From: Hanleya hanleyi
Lineage: Eukaryota; Mollusca; Polyplacophora; Lepidopleurida; Hanleyidae
Reading direction: 5' to 3'
DNA: 64,000 nucleotides
Assembly: GCA_036873755.1 (NCBI GenBank)
Contig: JAVTVY010033749.1
Coordinates: 87,068 to 151,067, forward strand
A model generated the notes under the pieces. That model was not told where the DNA came from, ran no database searches, and worked only from the letters and a program-made list of their open reading frames with translations. This document shows, piece after piece, positions 57,171 to 64,000 of this stretch. The position numbers were made by a program, and so were the translations under genes. How positions within the stretch are numbered: position 1 is the first letter of the stretch; each line of letters opens with the position of its first letter.

Positions 57171-57527
57171 TGCTAAATCACGCACAAAATTAAACACGAG
57201 ATCCCCACACCTTATAGTCCCTGTGTTCATTCAAAATAAATCCCCGTTATAGATTCGGGCTATTTTATCAAAAATAAATTACCCATTATTCGGGGTTATG
57301 TCCCGGTTCAAAAAAATAATAGTCCGTTATCGCGCAGACTATGTATTAATTAATTAATGGGGGCAAAAAGAAAAAAATCCTCTGTTTGATATGTGAGAGA
57401 GATTGGTTCTGACAAGAACCTTTTGATATAGGACAGGGATTGTTTTTTTTGATGTAGTTTGCTAATAATAAAAAAAAAGGAAATGTAGGACATCTGTGCT
57501 TTTTTGAAATTCATATGCTAGTTAGAA
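57171..57527. other. Convergent intergenic DNA, no gene seen
   Basis: AT-rich; separates the 3' signals of RING gene 2 and the Pro-rich gene, which point towards each other. Confidence 0.5.
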
Positions 57528-57568
57528 GTTTCCTCTCTCGGAAGGAATGGTTTGCCCTAAAAAGGGCA
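57528..57568 (-). terminator. Histone-type 3' end of the Pro-rich gene
   Basis: On the minus strand TGCCCTTTTTAGGGCA (57,568-57,553): 6-bp stem with TTTT loop, followed by AACCATT and CTTCCGAGAGAGGAAAC (57,544-57,528). Starts 45 nt after the stop codon at 57,613. Same spacing and downstream-element core (TTCCGAnAGAG) as the other two. Confidence 0.7.
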
Positions 57569-57612
57569 GGTATTATTTTAACGTGTTTTTATTCACGAGG
57601 GAGTTTGATTGT

Positions 57613-58206
57613 TTACTCCGTAGTCATCTTGGACACCGAAAAGTAACCATGGGGGCACAACGTGTACATATGCTCCACCTCTTCATCTGTATCATCATCA
57701 TCCACATGAAGAATCTGAGTCCCGTCGAGAAATGTTGCTGGTGCGATGGTGGGGTTGTCTGGCTCCGGGAATACTGGGGGTGGCAGGTCCTGCAGGGGAA
57801 AGGCTGGCGGTGGTGGTGATGAGCTTGATGGCAGCACCGGAGGAGGGGTGGGGTGTACCATGTCGTCCATGGTTCTGGTTAGCAGTTGAAACCATCCCTC
57901 TTGATCGATGTTGGTCCGAGCCGCGTTTAACAGGGCCCGGACATTGCTGGCGGTGTTATCATCTCGCTCATCCTCCGTCCCCGTCAGCATGGCCTTCCAC
58001 CCTGTGAACTCGTGCAGCCAGAACAATTTGATCTCCTTAATCATCTGGCGTTTCTTCTCTTTGGTTAGCCCGCGTGTGACTACACCTTCTTCTGGCTTTT
58101 CCTCTCCCAGCCTTGCTCTTTTCTTGCCTTTCTTGCCTTTCTCGGTAGTGGTGGTGGTGGTGGTGGACATATTTATAGCCTCGTTCATCTTCTCTGACTG
58201 CGACAT
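57613..58206 (-). CDS. Pro-rich, nuclear-looking accessory protein (197 aa)
   Basis: Start at 58,206 (MSQSEKMNEAINMSTTTTTT) is preferred over the longer frame because a TATA box at 58,247-58,255 would otherwise fall inside the coding region. Order: Thr run, basic NLS-like KGKKGKKRARLGEEK, a predicted helical part with Trp (KKRQMIKEIKLFWLHEFTGW and WFQLLTRTMDDM), a Pro/Ser stretch (PPPVLPSSSSPPPP), and an acidic end (DDDDTDEEVEHMYTL). No family recognised. It ends in a histone-type 3' signal like the two RING genes, which suggests a common expression class. The opposite-strand open frames are shadows of this gene. Confidence 0.55.
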   Translation of the reverse strand: MSQSEKMNEAINMSTTTTTTTEKGKKGKKRARLGEEKPEEGVVTRGLTKEKKRQMIKEIKLFWLHEFTGWKAMLTGTEDERDDNTASNVRALLNAARTNIDQEGWFQLLTRTMDDMVHPTPPPVLPSSSSPPPPAFPLQDLPPPVFPEPDNPTIAPATFLDGTQILHVDDDDTDEEVEHMYTLCPHGYFSVSKMTTE

Positions 58207-58246
58207 CTCAAAAGTTTTTGTGGTAATCCTATTCCAGAGGGGGCCA

Positions 58247-58255
58247 CTATATATA
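58247..58255 (-). promoter_or_regulatory. TATA box of the Pro-rich gene
   Basis: TATATATAG on the minus strand, 41 nt before the start at 58,206. Confidence 0.6.
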
Positions 58256-58311
58256 GACAAAGCGCGGACTGCAGCGACGCCATCTACCCGAGCAAATTTT
58301 TTTGAATACAT

Positions 58312-59230
58312 TGAAAATTCGCCGTGTGTTTCTTTCTGAATTATAAACGCCTGTCATTTTTACAATACATCTCACCGCTCGTAGAATTTTTAGTTCCAAT
58401 TCATCTCAGATAAATCAGGGACTCGTATTAAAAATTTCAGCCGTCTAGCCCTTGACTACGCCATGATTTTTAATTTTTAGCGAGTTTTCGAGACGAAATG
58501 TTCCAGTACGAAAATGCGGAAAACCGGGTACATTAAAAATAAATTAATTTTCTGGATTAAAAATATAGGAAGTCTATCACTTATCACCCGATACGAGTGC
58601 CCTGAAAATTCCAGCTCGTTTCGTTCATGAGAACTGTAGAAAATGAAGAAAACATAGCCTTCGTTTACGGCGAGAAAGCACATTCTACGCAGTTGGCGAG
58701 TCAATTTTCGTGGCAACCAGAGTTGCGGCCCCTGGTTAAAAATCGAAAAGTGCATGTTACCAATTCATGCTATTTCGTAATTTATTAAATGTGTTTGTCG
58801 TATGAATTACATTGTTTTATTAAGGTAGCATTATGAAAAGGATGTGGGCTACCTATTTCAGTAATTGTTTCCGTGAATTAACGGTTCCTTAAATTTATAA
58901 GCTGTGTCATGCGTACTAGGGGTACACACTTTATCATTTAAAAAAACCCTTCACGTACGTATAGCCTCTATTACCTATATAGTATGGCTTTGCAAGCATC
59001 GGGTTTGGCTCTCTCACAGCCCTATGGATTGTTCTGGTAATTATCAGGACTTGATATTCTAGTCTAGCAATGCTATAATTTTATTTTTTATCCTAGTATG
59101 AATCAAGACTATTATTTTATGCACTCGGGGAGCGTCTAAAAAATAATTGCAGTGTTAAATTAATTTATTTTCCCAGGGTATGATTTTTTTATTGACAATT
59201 TTAACAATGAAAAATTAGCCAGAATCGATC
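58312..59230. other. Intergenic DNA, no gene recognised
   Basis: AT-rich with scattered TTTTTAATTTTTAG-like motifs; a 92-codon minus frame (58,477-58,755) has no recognisable content. Confidence 0.45.
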
Positions 59231-59240
59231 TATATAAATT
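59231..59240 (+). promoter_or_regulatory. TATA box of the four-repeat PC4-like gene
   Basis: CTATATAAATTT, 34 nt before the ATG at 59,274; the T-rich TAGTATTTTTGTCATTC leader resembles that of RING gene 2. Confidence 0.6.
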
Positions 59241-59273
59241 TTTGTCGGGCTAGTATTTTTGTCATTCTTCATT

Positions 59274-59972
59274 ATGGCATCGCCGGGCAAAGAGCTCGCG
59301 TTCTTTCAAGTGACGTCGAAAGTAATTCTTATCGTGTACGAGCATGAATTGCACCTTATCGAGGAACATCCGATAGAAGTGAAATTAGCTTTAAGCCTTG
59401 CCGGGTGGACGCTATTGACACGTATGTTACAAGGCAAAGAACCCGAAGTAGATTTTATGCCTGTCGGCGTCGATGTGTACCTGCGGCGGTGTAGAGAGGA
59501 TTCATTTTTTCCGCGGTTAGAACAATGTGGCGGTAGCGGTATTGTGCTTTGGCCAGCATTATGGGCGGCGCTGAAAGCTATCATTACCGAAGTTGACGAC
59601 GTACTATACCCGGAAACCAAATCGATCATTACCCGTACGCTGACCTCCGATTGTACCTTAATAATATACCCTGATCGCATCGAACTCATTGATGATGATT
59701 CGCGATGTTGGTGCACGCCTGAACCCGCGCGTATCTCTTTATCTCCCGAAGGCTGGACTACCTTGAAACGAGTGTTATTCGGTGATTTGGATGGCGATAG
59801 TATTTACCTGGATCACGATGTATACATTTTTCGCGGACCTTATTTTGCCCGATTGATCTCTCTCAAACGAGGCGGATTTACGCTGGATCCCGATCTGTGG
59901 ACGGCTTTGCAACAAATAGTTCCTGTGGTCGATAAAGTATTCTCTGCACACGACCCGCCTCTCACAGAATAG
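59274..59972 (+). CDS. Protein of four PC4-like repeats (232 aa)
   Basis: Start MASPGKELAFF at 59,274, chosen for TATA spacing. The protein is two A-B modules. A repeats: KVILIVYEHELHLIEE then ALSLAGWTLLTRML, and CTLIIYPDRIELIDDD then SLSPEGWTTLKRVL. B repeats: PVGVDVYLRR then GIVLWPALWAALKAIITEVD, and YLDHDVYIFR then GFTLDPDLWTALQQIVPVVD. The pattern (Gly/Asp-x-hydrophobic strand, then G-x-x-L-x-x-x-x-W-x-x-L and an I-x-x-V-D helix) is that of the PC4/Sub1 C-terminal domain, which binds single-stranded DNA and dimerises. The basic residues usual on PC4's DNA face are reduced here, so binding may differ. The same modules occur in the CARD protein and in the next gene. Likely a transcription or replication accessory factor; inference. 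Confidence 0.6.
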   Translation: MASPGKELAFFQVTSKVILIVYEHELHLIEEHPIEVKLALSLAGWTLLTRMLQGKEPEVDFMPVGVDVYLRRCREDSFFPRLEQCGGSGIVLWPALWAALKAIITEVDDVLYPETKSIITRTLTSDCTLIIYPDRIELIDDDSRCWCTPEPARISLSPEGWTTLKRVLFGDLDGDSIYLDHDVYIFRGPYFARLISLKRGGFTLDPDLWTALQQIVPVVDKVFSAHDPPLTE

Positions 59973-59977
59973 GCCCT

Positions 59978-59985
59978 ATAAATAC
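59978..59985 (+). promoter_or_regulatory. TATA box of the two-repeat PC4-like gene
   Basis: TATAAATA immediately after the previous stop codon, 53 nt before ATG 60,038. Confidence 0.6.
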
Positions 59986-60037
59986 CAGGGGAAGAGACAG
60001 AGTGTGTATCATTTACCGTTGGACATTGAGAGCAAGC

Positions 60038-60592
60038 ATGTCGCTACCACTACGAGCCATCTTGCCTCTTACACCTAGTGTGCGGTTATACGTGTATGCA
60101 GATAAAGTCAAACTGGCGAAAGACGATCTAGCTATTTACTGGACACACGCTGAAATGCTATGGAATCCGGTGACACTACAGCGTGATGGGTGGAATAAGT
60201 TTAAACGCGTGTTGAGCGGTGAATTGGATGGAGATCTCATCCACCTGGATAATGCCATGTACGTCTATACCCTACCAACCCTTCGCATACGTCTAGGCCG
60301 GTACAAAGAGCCATCGCGCAGTATCAGCCTAACTCCCTCTGTGTGGGAAGCCTTGAAGAAAATAATGCCTATTGTCGACCAGTTATTGTCACCTGACGAT
60401 CGATCACCTGAGCAATTAGCGTGGGTTCGTGCTATAGAAGACGCGTTCGCTGAACCGCATGAAAGACTACATGAGGCAGAATTTTGTTTCTGTAAACCAG
60501 CTACTACAGCCGGGAAAAAAGGCCTATATGTAAAGAATGCACAGCGGCTAGAGGGTCAGTATCACCCCTGGAAGAGATCGACACACATCTGA
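60038..60592 (+). CDS. Protein with two PC4-like repeats (184 aa)
   Basis: Start MSLPLRAILPLTPSV at 60,038, below its own TATA box. Repeat A: VRLYVYADKVKLAKDDLAIY then TLQRDGWNKFKRVLSGELDG. Repeat B: IHLDNAMYVYTL then SISLTPSVWEALKKIMPIVD. Both align with the modules of the preceding gene (shared GWxxxKRVLxGxLDGDxIxLD), so the two genes are a tandem duplication with one module lost or gained. The tail (about 125-184) is charged and ends in a CFCKPATTAGKK stretch of unknown meaning. Function as for its neighbour. Confidence 0.6.
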   Translation: MSLPLRAILPLTPSVRLYVYADKVKLAKDDLAIYWTHAEMLWNPVTLQRDGWNKFKRVLSGELDGDLIHLDNAMYVYTLPTLRIRLGRYKEPSRSISLTPSVWEALKKIMPIVDQLLSPDDRSPEQLAWVRAIEDAFAEPHERLHEAEFCFCKPATTAGKKGLYVKNAQRLEGQYHPWKRSTHI

Positions 60593-60619
60593 CGGGGGCG
60601 AACGAAGGGAGAGTCCGTG

Positions 60620-61721
60620 ATGCGGCGGCGGTCGGGAAAAAAGGAGACGTCTACAGTGATTAACAAAGTGTTAACCGATTTGTATTACAATCCGACGAGT
60701 CCAGCTGCCTATAGTGCTGTGGGAGCACTAGCTCGAGCGGCCCATTCTCAAGGCATTAGTCGAACTGAAGTTCGAGACTGGTTAAAAACCCAGGATACGT
60801 ATAGTTTACATCGAGCTGCCCGACGTCATTTTCGTCGTAACCGGGTGATCGTGGGCGGGATAGACGCGCAATGGCAGACGGATTTAGTGGACATGAGTCG
60901 ATTTGCACCTCAAAATGATGGACACCGGTACATATTGACCTGTATCGATATTTTATCCAAGCATGCCTGGGTACTTCCCATTCGTACCAAAACAGGAGAG
61001 AATCTCATAGCAGCGTTTCAGCAGATTTTCAAGACGGGGCGCAAACCTCTTTATTTACAAACGGATGAAGGCACAGAATTTCTCGACCGACCCTTTCAAG
61101 CCTTTCTTAAGAAAAAGAAGGTATTTTTTTTTTCACACGTACAATGAGACGAAAGCATCGGTAGTGGAACGCTTTAATCGGACCTTCAAAGGACGCATGT
61201 ACAAATATTTTACGGCTCAAAACACTCGACGCTACCTGGATGTACTCCCTCAACTGGTTCAAGGCTACAATCGCGCCTATCATCGCAGTATTCAGCGAGC
61301 GCCCCGTACTGTGACAGAACGTAACGAACATCAAGTACGTGCTACGCTGTACTCCTCCAGTCCACCACTCACGGCACCCCGTTACAAACGGGGAGATGTA
61401 GTGCGTATCAGTAAAGTGAAAGGACAATTTGAGAAAGGGTATTTACCGAACTGGAGTGACGAACACTTTGTCATCGTGCGCCATAAACCTCGACAACCCC
61501 ACGTCTATCAACTGGAAGATCTACAAGGCGAGAGACTGCAAGGCACGTTTTACGAGGCAGAATTGCAACCCATAGTGAAAACACCGAAAGACTACTACAC
61601 GGTGGAAAAGATTTTGAAAACGGAACGTCGACGTGGGATTCCCTATCATTTCGTCAAATGGCAAGGATGGCCTCGTTCGTTTAATTCCTGGGTGTCCGGC
61701 CGTGACATGAAACGTCTATAA
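60620..61721 (+). pseudogene. Polinton-type integrase with chromodomain, frameshifted
   Basis: Retroviral-like DDE integrase. Visible: Arg-rich HHCC-less N-terminus, catalytic Asp in QWQTDLVDMSRF, second Asp in YLQTDEGTEF, Glu in SVVERFNRTFKGRMYKYF, then an SH3-like part (YKRGDVVRISKVKG) and a C-terminal chromodomain (YYTVEKILKTERRRGI then FVKWQGW and NSWV). Spacing and chromodomain match integrases of Polinton/Maverick elements. The frame is broken between the second Asp and the Glu at a T10 run (61,124-61,133): the first frame (60,620-61,147) stops soon after, and the rest continues one base out of phase. A real mutation, a sequencing error in the homopolymer and programmed slippage are all possible. 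Otherwise no stop codons, so loss of function would be recent. Confidence 0.88.
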
Positions 61722-61765
61722 ATTCTAACGCCTATCACCACCCGCCTTCAGTGTAGGACTGTACC

Positions 61766-62281
61766 ATGGATAGTACACGTCTACCCTTACTGTTAAGAAC
61801 TCGAAAAGCACAAGTCGGTACTGTGTTGTGTCTAGTCGTGGTTCTGGGCACGTTATTTACCGGTGTGTTCTACGATTTATCGTACGTGATATCCTGTTTC
61901 AACACCCTGCGTTCTCCATCATCCACCATCACCACGACCCCACTGCCTACACCAGCCAAGACGTCAAGGGTCCGCCACGTCTCAACGCAGACACCCACCA
62001 CATCGTCTACTCCAGCCATCACGTTACCCCGCTACATCCAGCCAACGACCACGACGGCCCGTACTACGACTACAACTCATCCTCCATCATTATCATCATC
62101 CCTGAGAAGCGACGACCAGCCTTCCACTCTACCCTCTAGTACCACCACGACGACACCGCTAAACAGATTTGAAGTGGATCCCCGTGAATCACCCCGTTTA
62201 CCCCGACAACGGTATCCCTTCCAGTACTATCCCCTGCGCCAGCCCCGACAACTGGGGAGGGCTTCTAAACGTCGAGCGTAA
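61766..62281 (+). CDS. Mucin-like single-pass membrane protein (171 aa)
   Basis: A short basic N-terminus (LLLRTRKAQ) precedes a strong hydrophobic segment at residues 17-38 (VGTVLCLVVVLGTLFTGVFY), then a Ser/Thr/Pro-rich ectodomain with TTTT runs (about 50-133), then a basic Pro/Arg/Tyr-rich end (RQRYPFQYYPLRQPR). The positive-inside rule gives a signal anchor with a lumenal or external C-terminus (type II), heavily O-glycosylated if exposed. It lies between integrase and the ATPase/protease remnant, 45 nt after the integrase stop. No family recognised. A virion-surface or minor structural role is possible but not shown. Confidence 0.5.
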   Translation: MDSTRLPLLLRTRKAQVGTVLCLVVVLGTLFTGVFYDLSYVISCFNTLRSPSSTITTTPLPTPAKTSRVRHVSTQTPTTSSTPAITLPRYIQPTTTTARTTTTTHPPSLSSSLRSDDQPSTLPSSTTTTTPLNRFEVDPRESPRLPRQRYPFQYYPLRQPRQLGRASKRRA

Positions 62282-62302
62282 ATCACCCCATAAAGAAAAA
62301 CG

Positions 62303-62397
62303 ATGGACCCGCGATGGCAGCATCCATTCACGAGCCTCATCGCTGGACCGACCGGGTCGGGAAAATCACACTTTGTTCAACGTCTCATCCATGCAAA
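62303..62397 (+). pseudogene. Packaging ATPase, N-terminal remnant with Walker A
   Basis: The frame from ATG 62,303 reads MDPRWQHPFTSLIAGPTGSG then KSHFVQRLIHAK. Hydrophobic-x-GPTGSGKS is a Walker A motif as in the FtsK/HerA-type packaging ATPases of Polintons and adintoviruses, which normally run to about 200-280 residues. Here only about 32 residues remain; the frame runs into protease sequence and stops at 62,417. Walker B and the arginine finger are missing, so it cannot work as an ATPase. It was too short for a length-filtered open-frame list. Confidence 0.7.
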
Positions 62398-62594
62398 GAT
62401 TACAAGGCCCCTTGAGTAGTGTGTGCGGACAGTACTGTGTGTTTTATCTCACTCACCGGAGTAGAGGACATTCTATGCCTACCATTGTACATATGTTTGA
62501 TGATTATTGTCAAGCCGAGGACCGTGATGTCCTCGTCTATGACTGGACGGCCTCTCGTTTTAATGTGCATGCTCCATTTCTCTGGTTAACTTAA
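62391..62594 (+). pseudogene. Adenain-like cysteine protease, C-terminal remnant
   Basis: The frame gives MQRLQGPLSSVCGQYCVFYL. A Gln/Gly-rich loop followed by a Cys-Gly in a helix start is the nucleophile-Cys region of adenovirus-type (C5/Ulp-like) maturation proteases found in Polintons. It continues HRSRGHSMPTIVHMF and ends DWTASRFNVHAPFLWLT. The first half, with catalytic His and Asp/Asn, is absent and replaced by the ATPase start in another frame, so a deletion of at least the rest of the ATPase and the protease N-terminus joined the two at about 62,391-62,400. AATAAA follows at 62,667. Confidence 0.7.
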
Positions 62595-62666
62595 AAAATG
62601 TACTGCGCGTGCGCGCAGACCCCTTGTTTATTATTGTTATGACGTTGTTGTTCTGACGTTCTGTTG

Positions 62667-62672
62667 AATAAA
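62667..62672 (+). terminator. Poly(A) signal, plus-strand genes
   Basis: AATAAA in TTGAATAAATTGATGG, 73 nt after the protease-remnant stop codon. Confidence 0.55.
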
Positions 62673-62711
62673 TTGATGGAAAAACACAATGATGGGTTTT
62701 GACTTTCTCTT

Positions 62712-62717
62712 TTTATT
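62712..62717 (-). terminator. Poly(A) signal, DNA polymerase gene
   Basis: AATAAA on the minus strand (plus TTTATT), about 240 nt past the polymerase stop and beyond the tRNA gene, which would then be inside the 3' untranslated region. Confidence 0.45.
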
Positions 62718-62808
62718 TAAGTCAACAAGCAAGGATTAGACTATACAAATAGAATACAGGGTACAAAATAGTAGGGGTATGTACACATAGAATAGTAGTG
62801 GTATATAC

Positions 62809-62815
62809 AAAAAAA
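62809..62815 (-). terminator. Pol III terminator of the tRNA gene
   Basis: T7 on the minus strand, 4 nt after the discriminator base. Confidence 0.7.
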
Positions 62816-62819
62816 GTTC

Positions 62820-62903
62820 TGCCAGGAGTAGGATTCGAACCCACGACAGCAATTGCTGACCAGCACTTAGGACTGGCGCCTTAGACCACTCGGCCATCCT
62901 GAC
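62820..62903 (-). tRNA. tRNA-Leu (anticodon UAA), embedded in the provirus
   Basis: Minus-strand 84-nt cloverleaf. The acceptor GTCAGGA pairs with TCCTGGC, with discriminator A. A D-arm (GCCGAGTGGTCTAAGGC) holds the A box and GGTTCGAATCC is a perfect B box. Anticodon stem CCAGT/GCTGG closes the loop CCTAAGT, giving anticodon TAA (62,867-62,869). The long variable arm CAGCAATTGCTG is the class II form of tRNA-Leu. Position 33, nearly always U, is C here. A T7 terminator follows. It lies between the protease remnant and polymerase B on the polymerase strand. Confidence 0.85.
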
Positions 62904-62956
62904 TTTTTACAGTTTTATAACTCGTGTATCAACAGTTATAGTTCCACATTTGTTTT

Positions 62957-64000
62957 TTACAAGTCCAAGTATGTAGTGCTCACACCGTCGGCCAATACTT
63001 TTCGTTTGGGATAAAAGAAAGTAAAGGCGTCTCGTTGCTGGATATAGGTGCGCATCTGGTGGTCGACGACCCGGAATCCACGGTTAGTGCCACTCGCACT
63101 GGCCTGGCTTTGCAATACACCCAGGTAGAGAGCTTTGTCGATGTTGGGATCGCGCCGGCTCACCCCTTTACAACTAAATTTATTTTCCTCGCCTCCATCT
63201 CCTCCGTAACAGTAGTAGGTCTTAGAGGAGAGCGCAATCATAGCATCTCCGCTCCACTCCAGCTTGAAGAGCCCGGGTGTCCGCTTGTCGTAGGTGTAGT
63301 GATCGCGTCGGGGTAGCCACTGGTCCCGTTCCGCTTCATACTGATCCCGTAACTCGGGTTTCACAAGGGACTCCCAATCGGCGTTGGAGACGGCCATGTA
63401 GGCCGAATCTGTGTCCATTTCCATGAGTTGCCAGTCTGAGGGGTTAAAATACACACCCATAAAATCATATATGAATTCCAGCATCCTCAGCTTGGCCACC
63501 TGATAGACCATACATCCAATCTGCAGGGGTAAATTGTACCGGATAGTCTTCTTGGCTGAAGTGACTTCATAGGTGTCGTCATCGATCACCTCCACGGATC
63601 GAAACAGAGGAGAATTCACTTTTTTGCGGGCTTGGGTAGTAGTACAAATGTTCACGTTGACGTGCTTATCCTGGTTCGTAACTGTTTTTCCATAATAACC
63701 ATTGCCAGTGAGTTTCCAACATTCAGCCATGATGGCCTGACTCGGATCTTGATCACCTTGACGACGGGCCTTCGTCACGAGGTCGGCATTCTCCGCAAAA
63801 CAAGCCTCAGGTACGTACTGTATCACTTGATATATTTGAGTAATTTCCAAACCGTGGTTCATGTACCACTGCAGTAAGGGCGTGCCCAGCAAGATTTTCT
63901 CGGCCCACATACTCCCAATCAACATGCGGCGAGGTTTAGGCAAACACTCGTGTTGCTCCGCATAGGCGCCCATGGTCTCTCCAATGTCAGCCCGACCCAC
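62957..64000 (-). CDS. DNA polymerase B, protein-primed type, C-terminal 347 aa (partial at window edge)
   Basis: The palm and thumb of a family B polymerase as found in Polintons and adintoviruses. Visible motifs are MLIGSMWAEKILLGTPLLQW upstream, motif B KLTGNGYYGKT (Lys and YG conserved), motif C with catalytic Asp pair in LMEMDTDSAYMAV, and the KxSCKGV-type thumb motif in ENKFSCKGVSRRDPN. The exonuclease domain, motif A and the N-terminus lie beyond base 64,000, so the first Met in view is not the true start. The frame is open to the window edge with no lesion, so this gene looks intact here. It converges with the integrase cluster. It would replicate the element using a terminal protein, as known for the family. 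Confidence 0.92.
   Translation of the reverse strand: MGRADIGETMGAYAEQHECLPKPRRMLIGSMWAEKILLGTPLLQWYMNHGLEITQIYQVIQYVPEACFAENADLVTKARRQGDQDPSQAIMAECWKLTGNGYYGKTVTNQDKHVNVNICTTTQARKKVNSPLFRSVEVIDDDTYEVTSAKKTIRYNLPLQIGCMVYQVAKLRMLEFIYDFMGVYFNPSDWQLMEMDTDSAYMAVSNADWESLVKPELRDQYEAERDQWLPRRDHYTYDKRTPGLFKLEWSGDAMIALSSKTYYCYGGDGGEENKFSCKGVSRRDPNIDKALYLGVLQSQASASGTNRGFRVVDHQMRTYIQQRDAFTFFYPKRKVLADGVSTTYLDL

Noticed and set aside
59306..59716. 136-codon minus-strand frame
   Set aside because: Shadow of the PC4-like gene on the plus strand, which has repeats, a TATA box and a start in context.
37131..64000. Integrated herpesvirus, suggested by large inverted repeats and host-factor sites
   Set aside because: The polymerase motifs, chromodomain integrase and adenain-like protease are of Polinton/adintovirus type; no herpesvirus gene is recognisable.

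Overview
This is metazoan genomic DNA, most likely from a marine invertebrate. The clues are a spliced secreted-protein gene with GT-AG sites, AATAAA signals, TATA promoters, minisatellites, a CR1/L2-type LINE, a Penelope-like element, Helentron-like repeats and a Polinton/adintovirus-type provirus. I cannot name the species.

Bases 1-37,130 are AT-rich host DNA that is almost entirely repeats. Three short-unit arrays (1-2,345; 2,700-3,545; 7,676-8,262) are followed by nested transposons. A repeat (copy A) is split by a terminal-inverted-repeat element (8,771-14,530), which itself carries a 3.9-kb minisatellite-rich element (9,750-13,697). A second copy of that element, inverted, sits inside the reverse transcriptase of a LINE (about 17,740-26,520); two smaller elements also break this LINE. 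A foldback element with 8-bp target duplications lies at 15,805-16,665. An element with inverted arms lies at 26,920-30,800. The only convincing host gene is a two-exon secreted precursor on the minus strand (31,894 to 30,823), beside arrays of 49-bp and 18-bp units.

Bases 37,131-48,415 are a very large imperfect palindrome centred near 43,388. Each arm carries a zinc-finger gene (left intact, right broken) and then tandem repeats full of sites resembling those of host factors: NRF1-like TGCGCATGCGC, CRE TGACGTCA, CCAAT boxes, YY1-like AAAATGGCGGC and octamers. Degenerate copies of the same repeat recur at 53,340-53,990, tying the palindrome to the region on its right.

Bases 51,235-64,000 are the gene-bearing part of a Polinton/adintovirus-type element that runs off the window. 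It holds a chromodomain integrase (frameshifted), a packaging-ATPase start fused by deletion to the end of an adenain-like protease, a mucin-like membrane protein, a tRNA-Leu gene and a protein-primed-type DNA polymerase B (partial). Beside this core are accessory genes: a CARD protein with two PC4-like domains, two more proteins made of PC4-like repeats, two RING proteins (one split by a small terminal-repeat element) and a Pro-rich nuclear-looking protein. No capsid gene is visible in the window.

The most striking observation is that three accessory genes (both RING genes and the Pro-rich gene) end in what look like replication-dependent histone 3' processing signals: a 6-bp stem with a 4-nt loop, followed by a purine-rich downstream element. 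Other genes of the element have AATAAA signals. Together with a shared TATA/leader module, this suggests a host-mimicking, S-phase-coupled expression programme. That is inference from sequence only.
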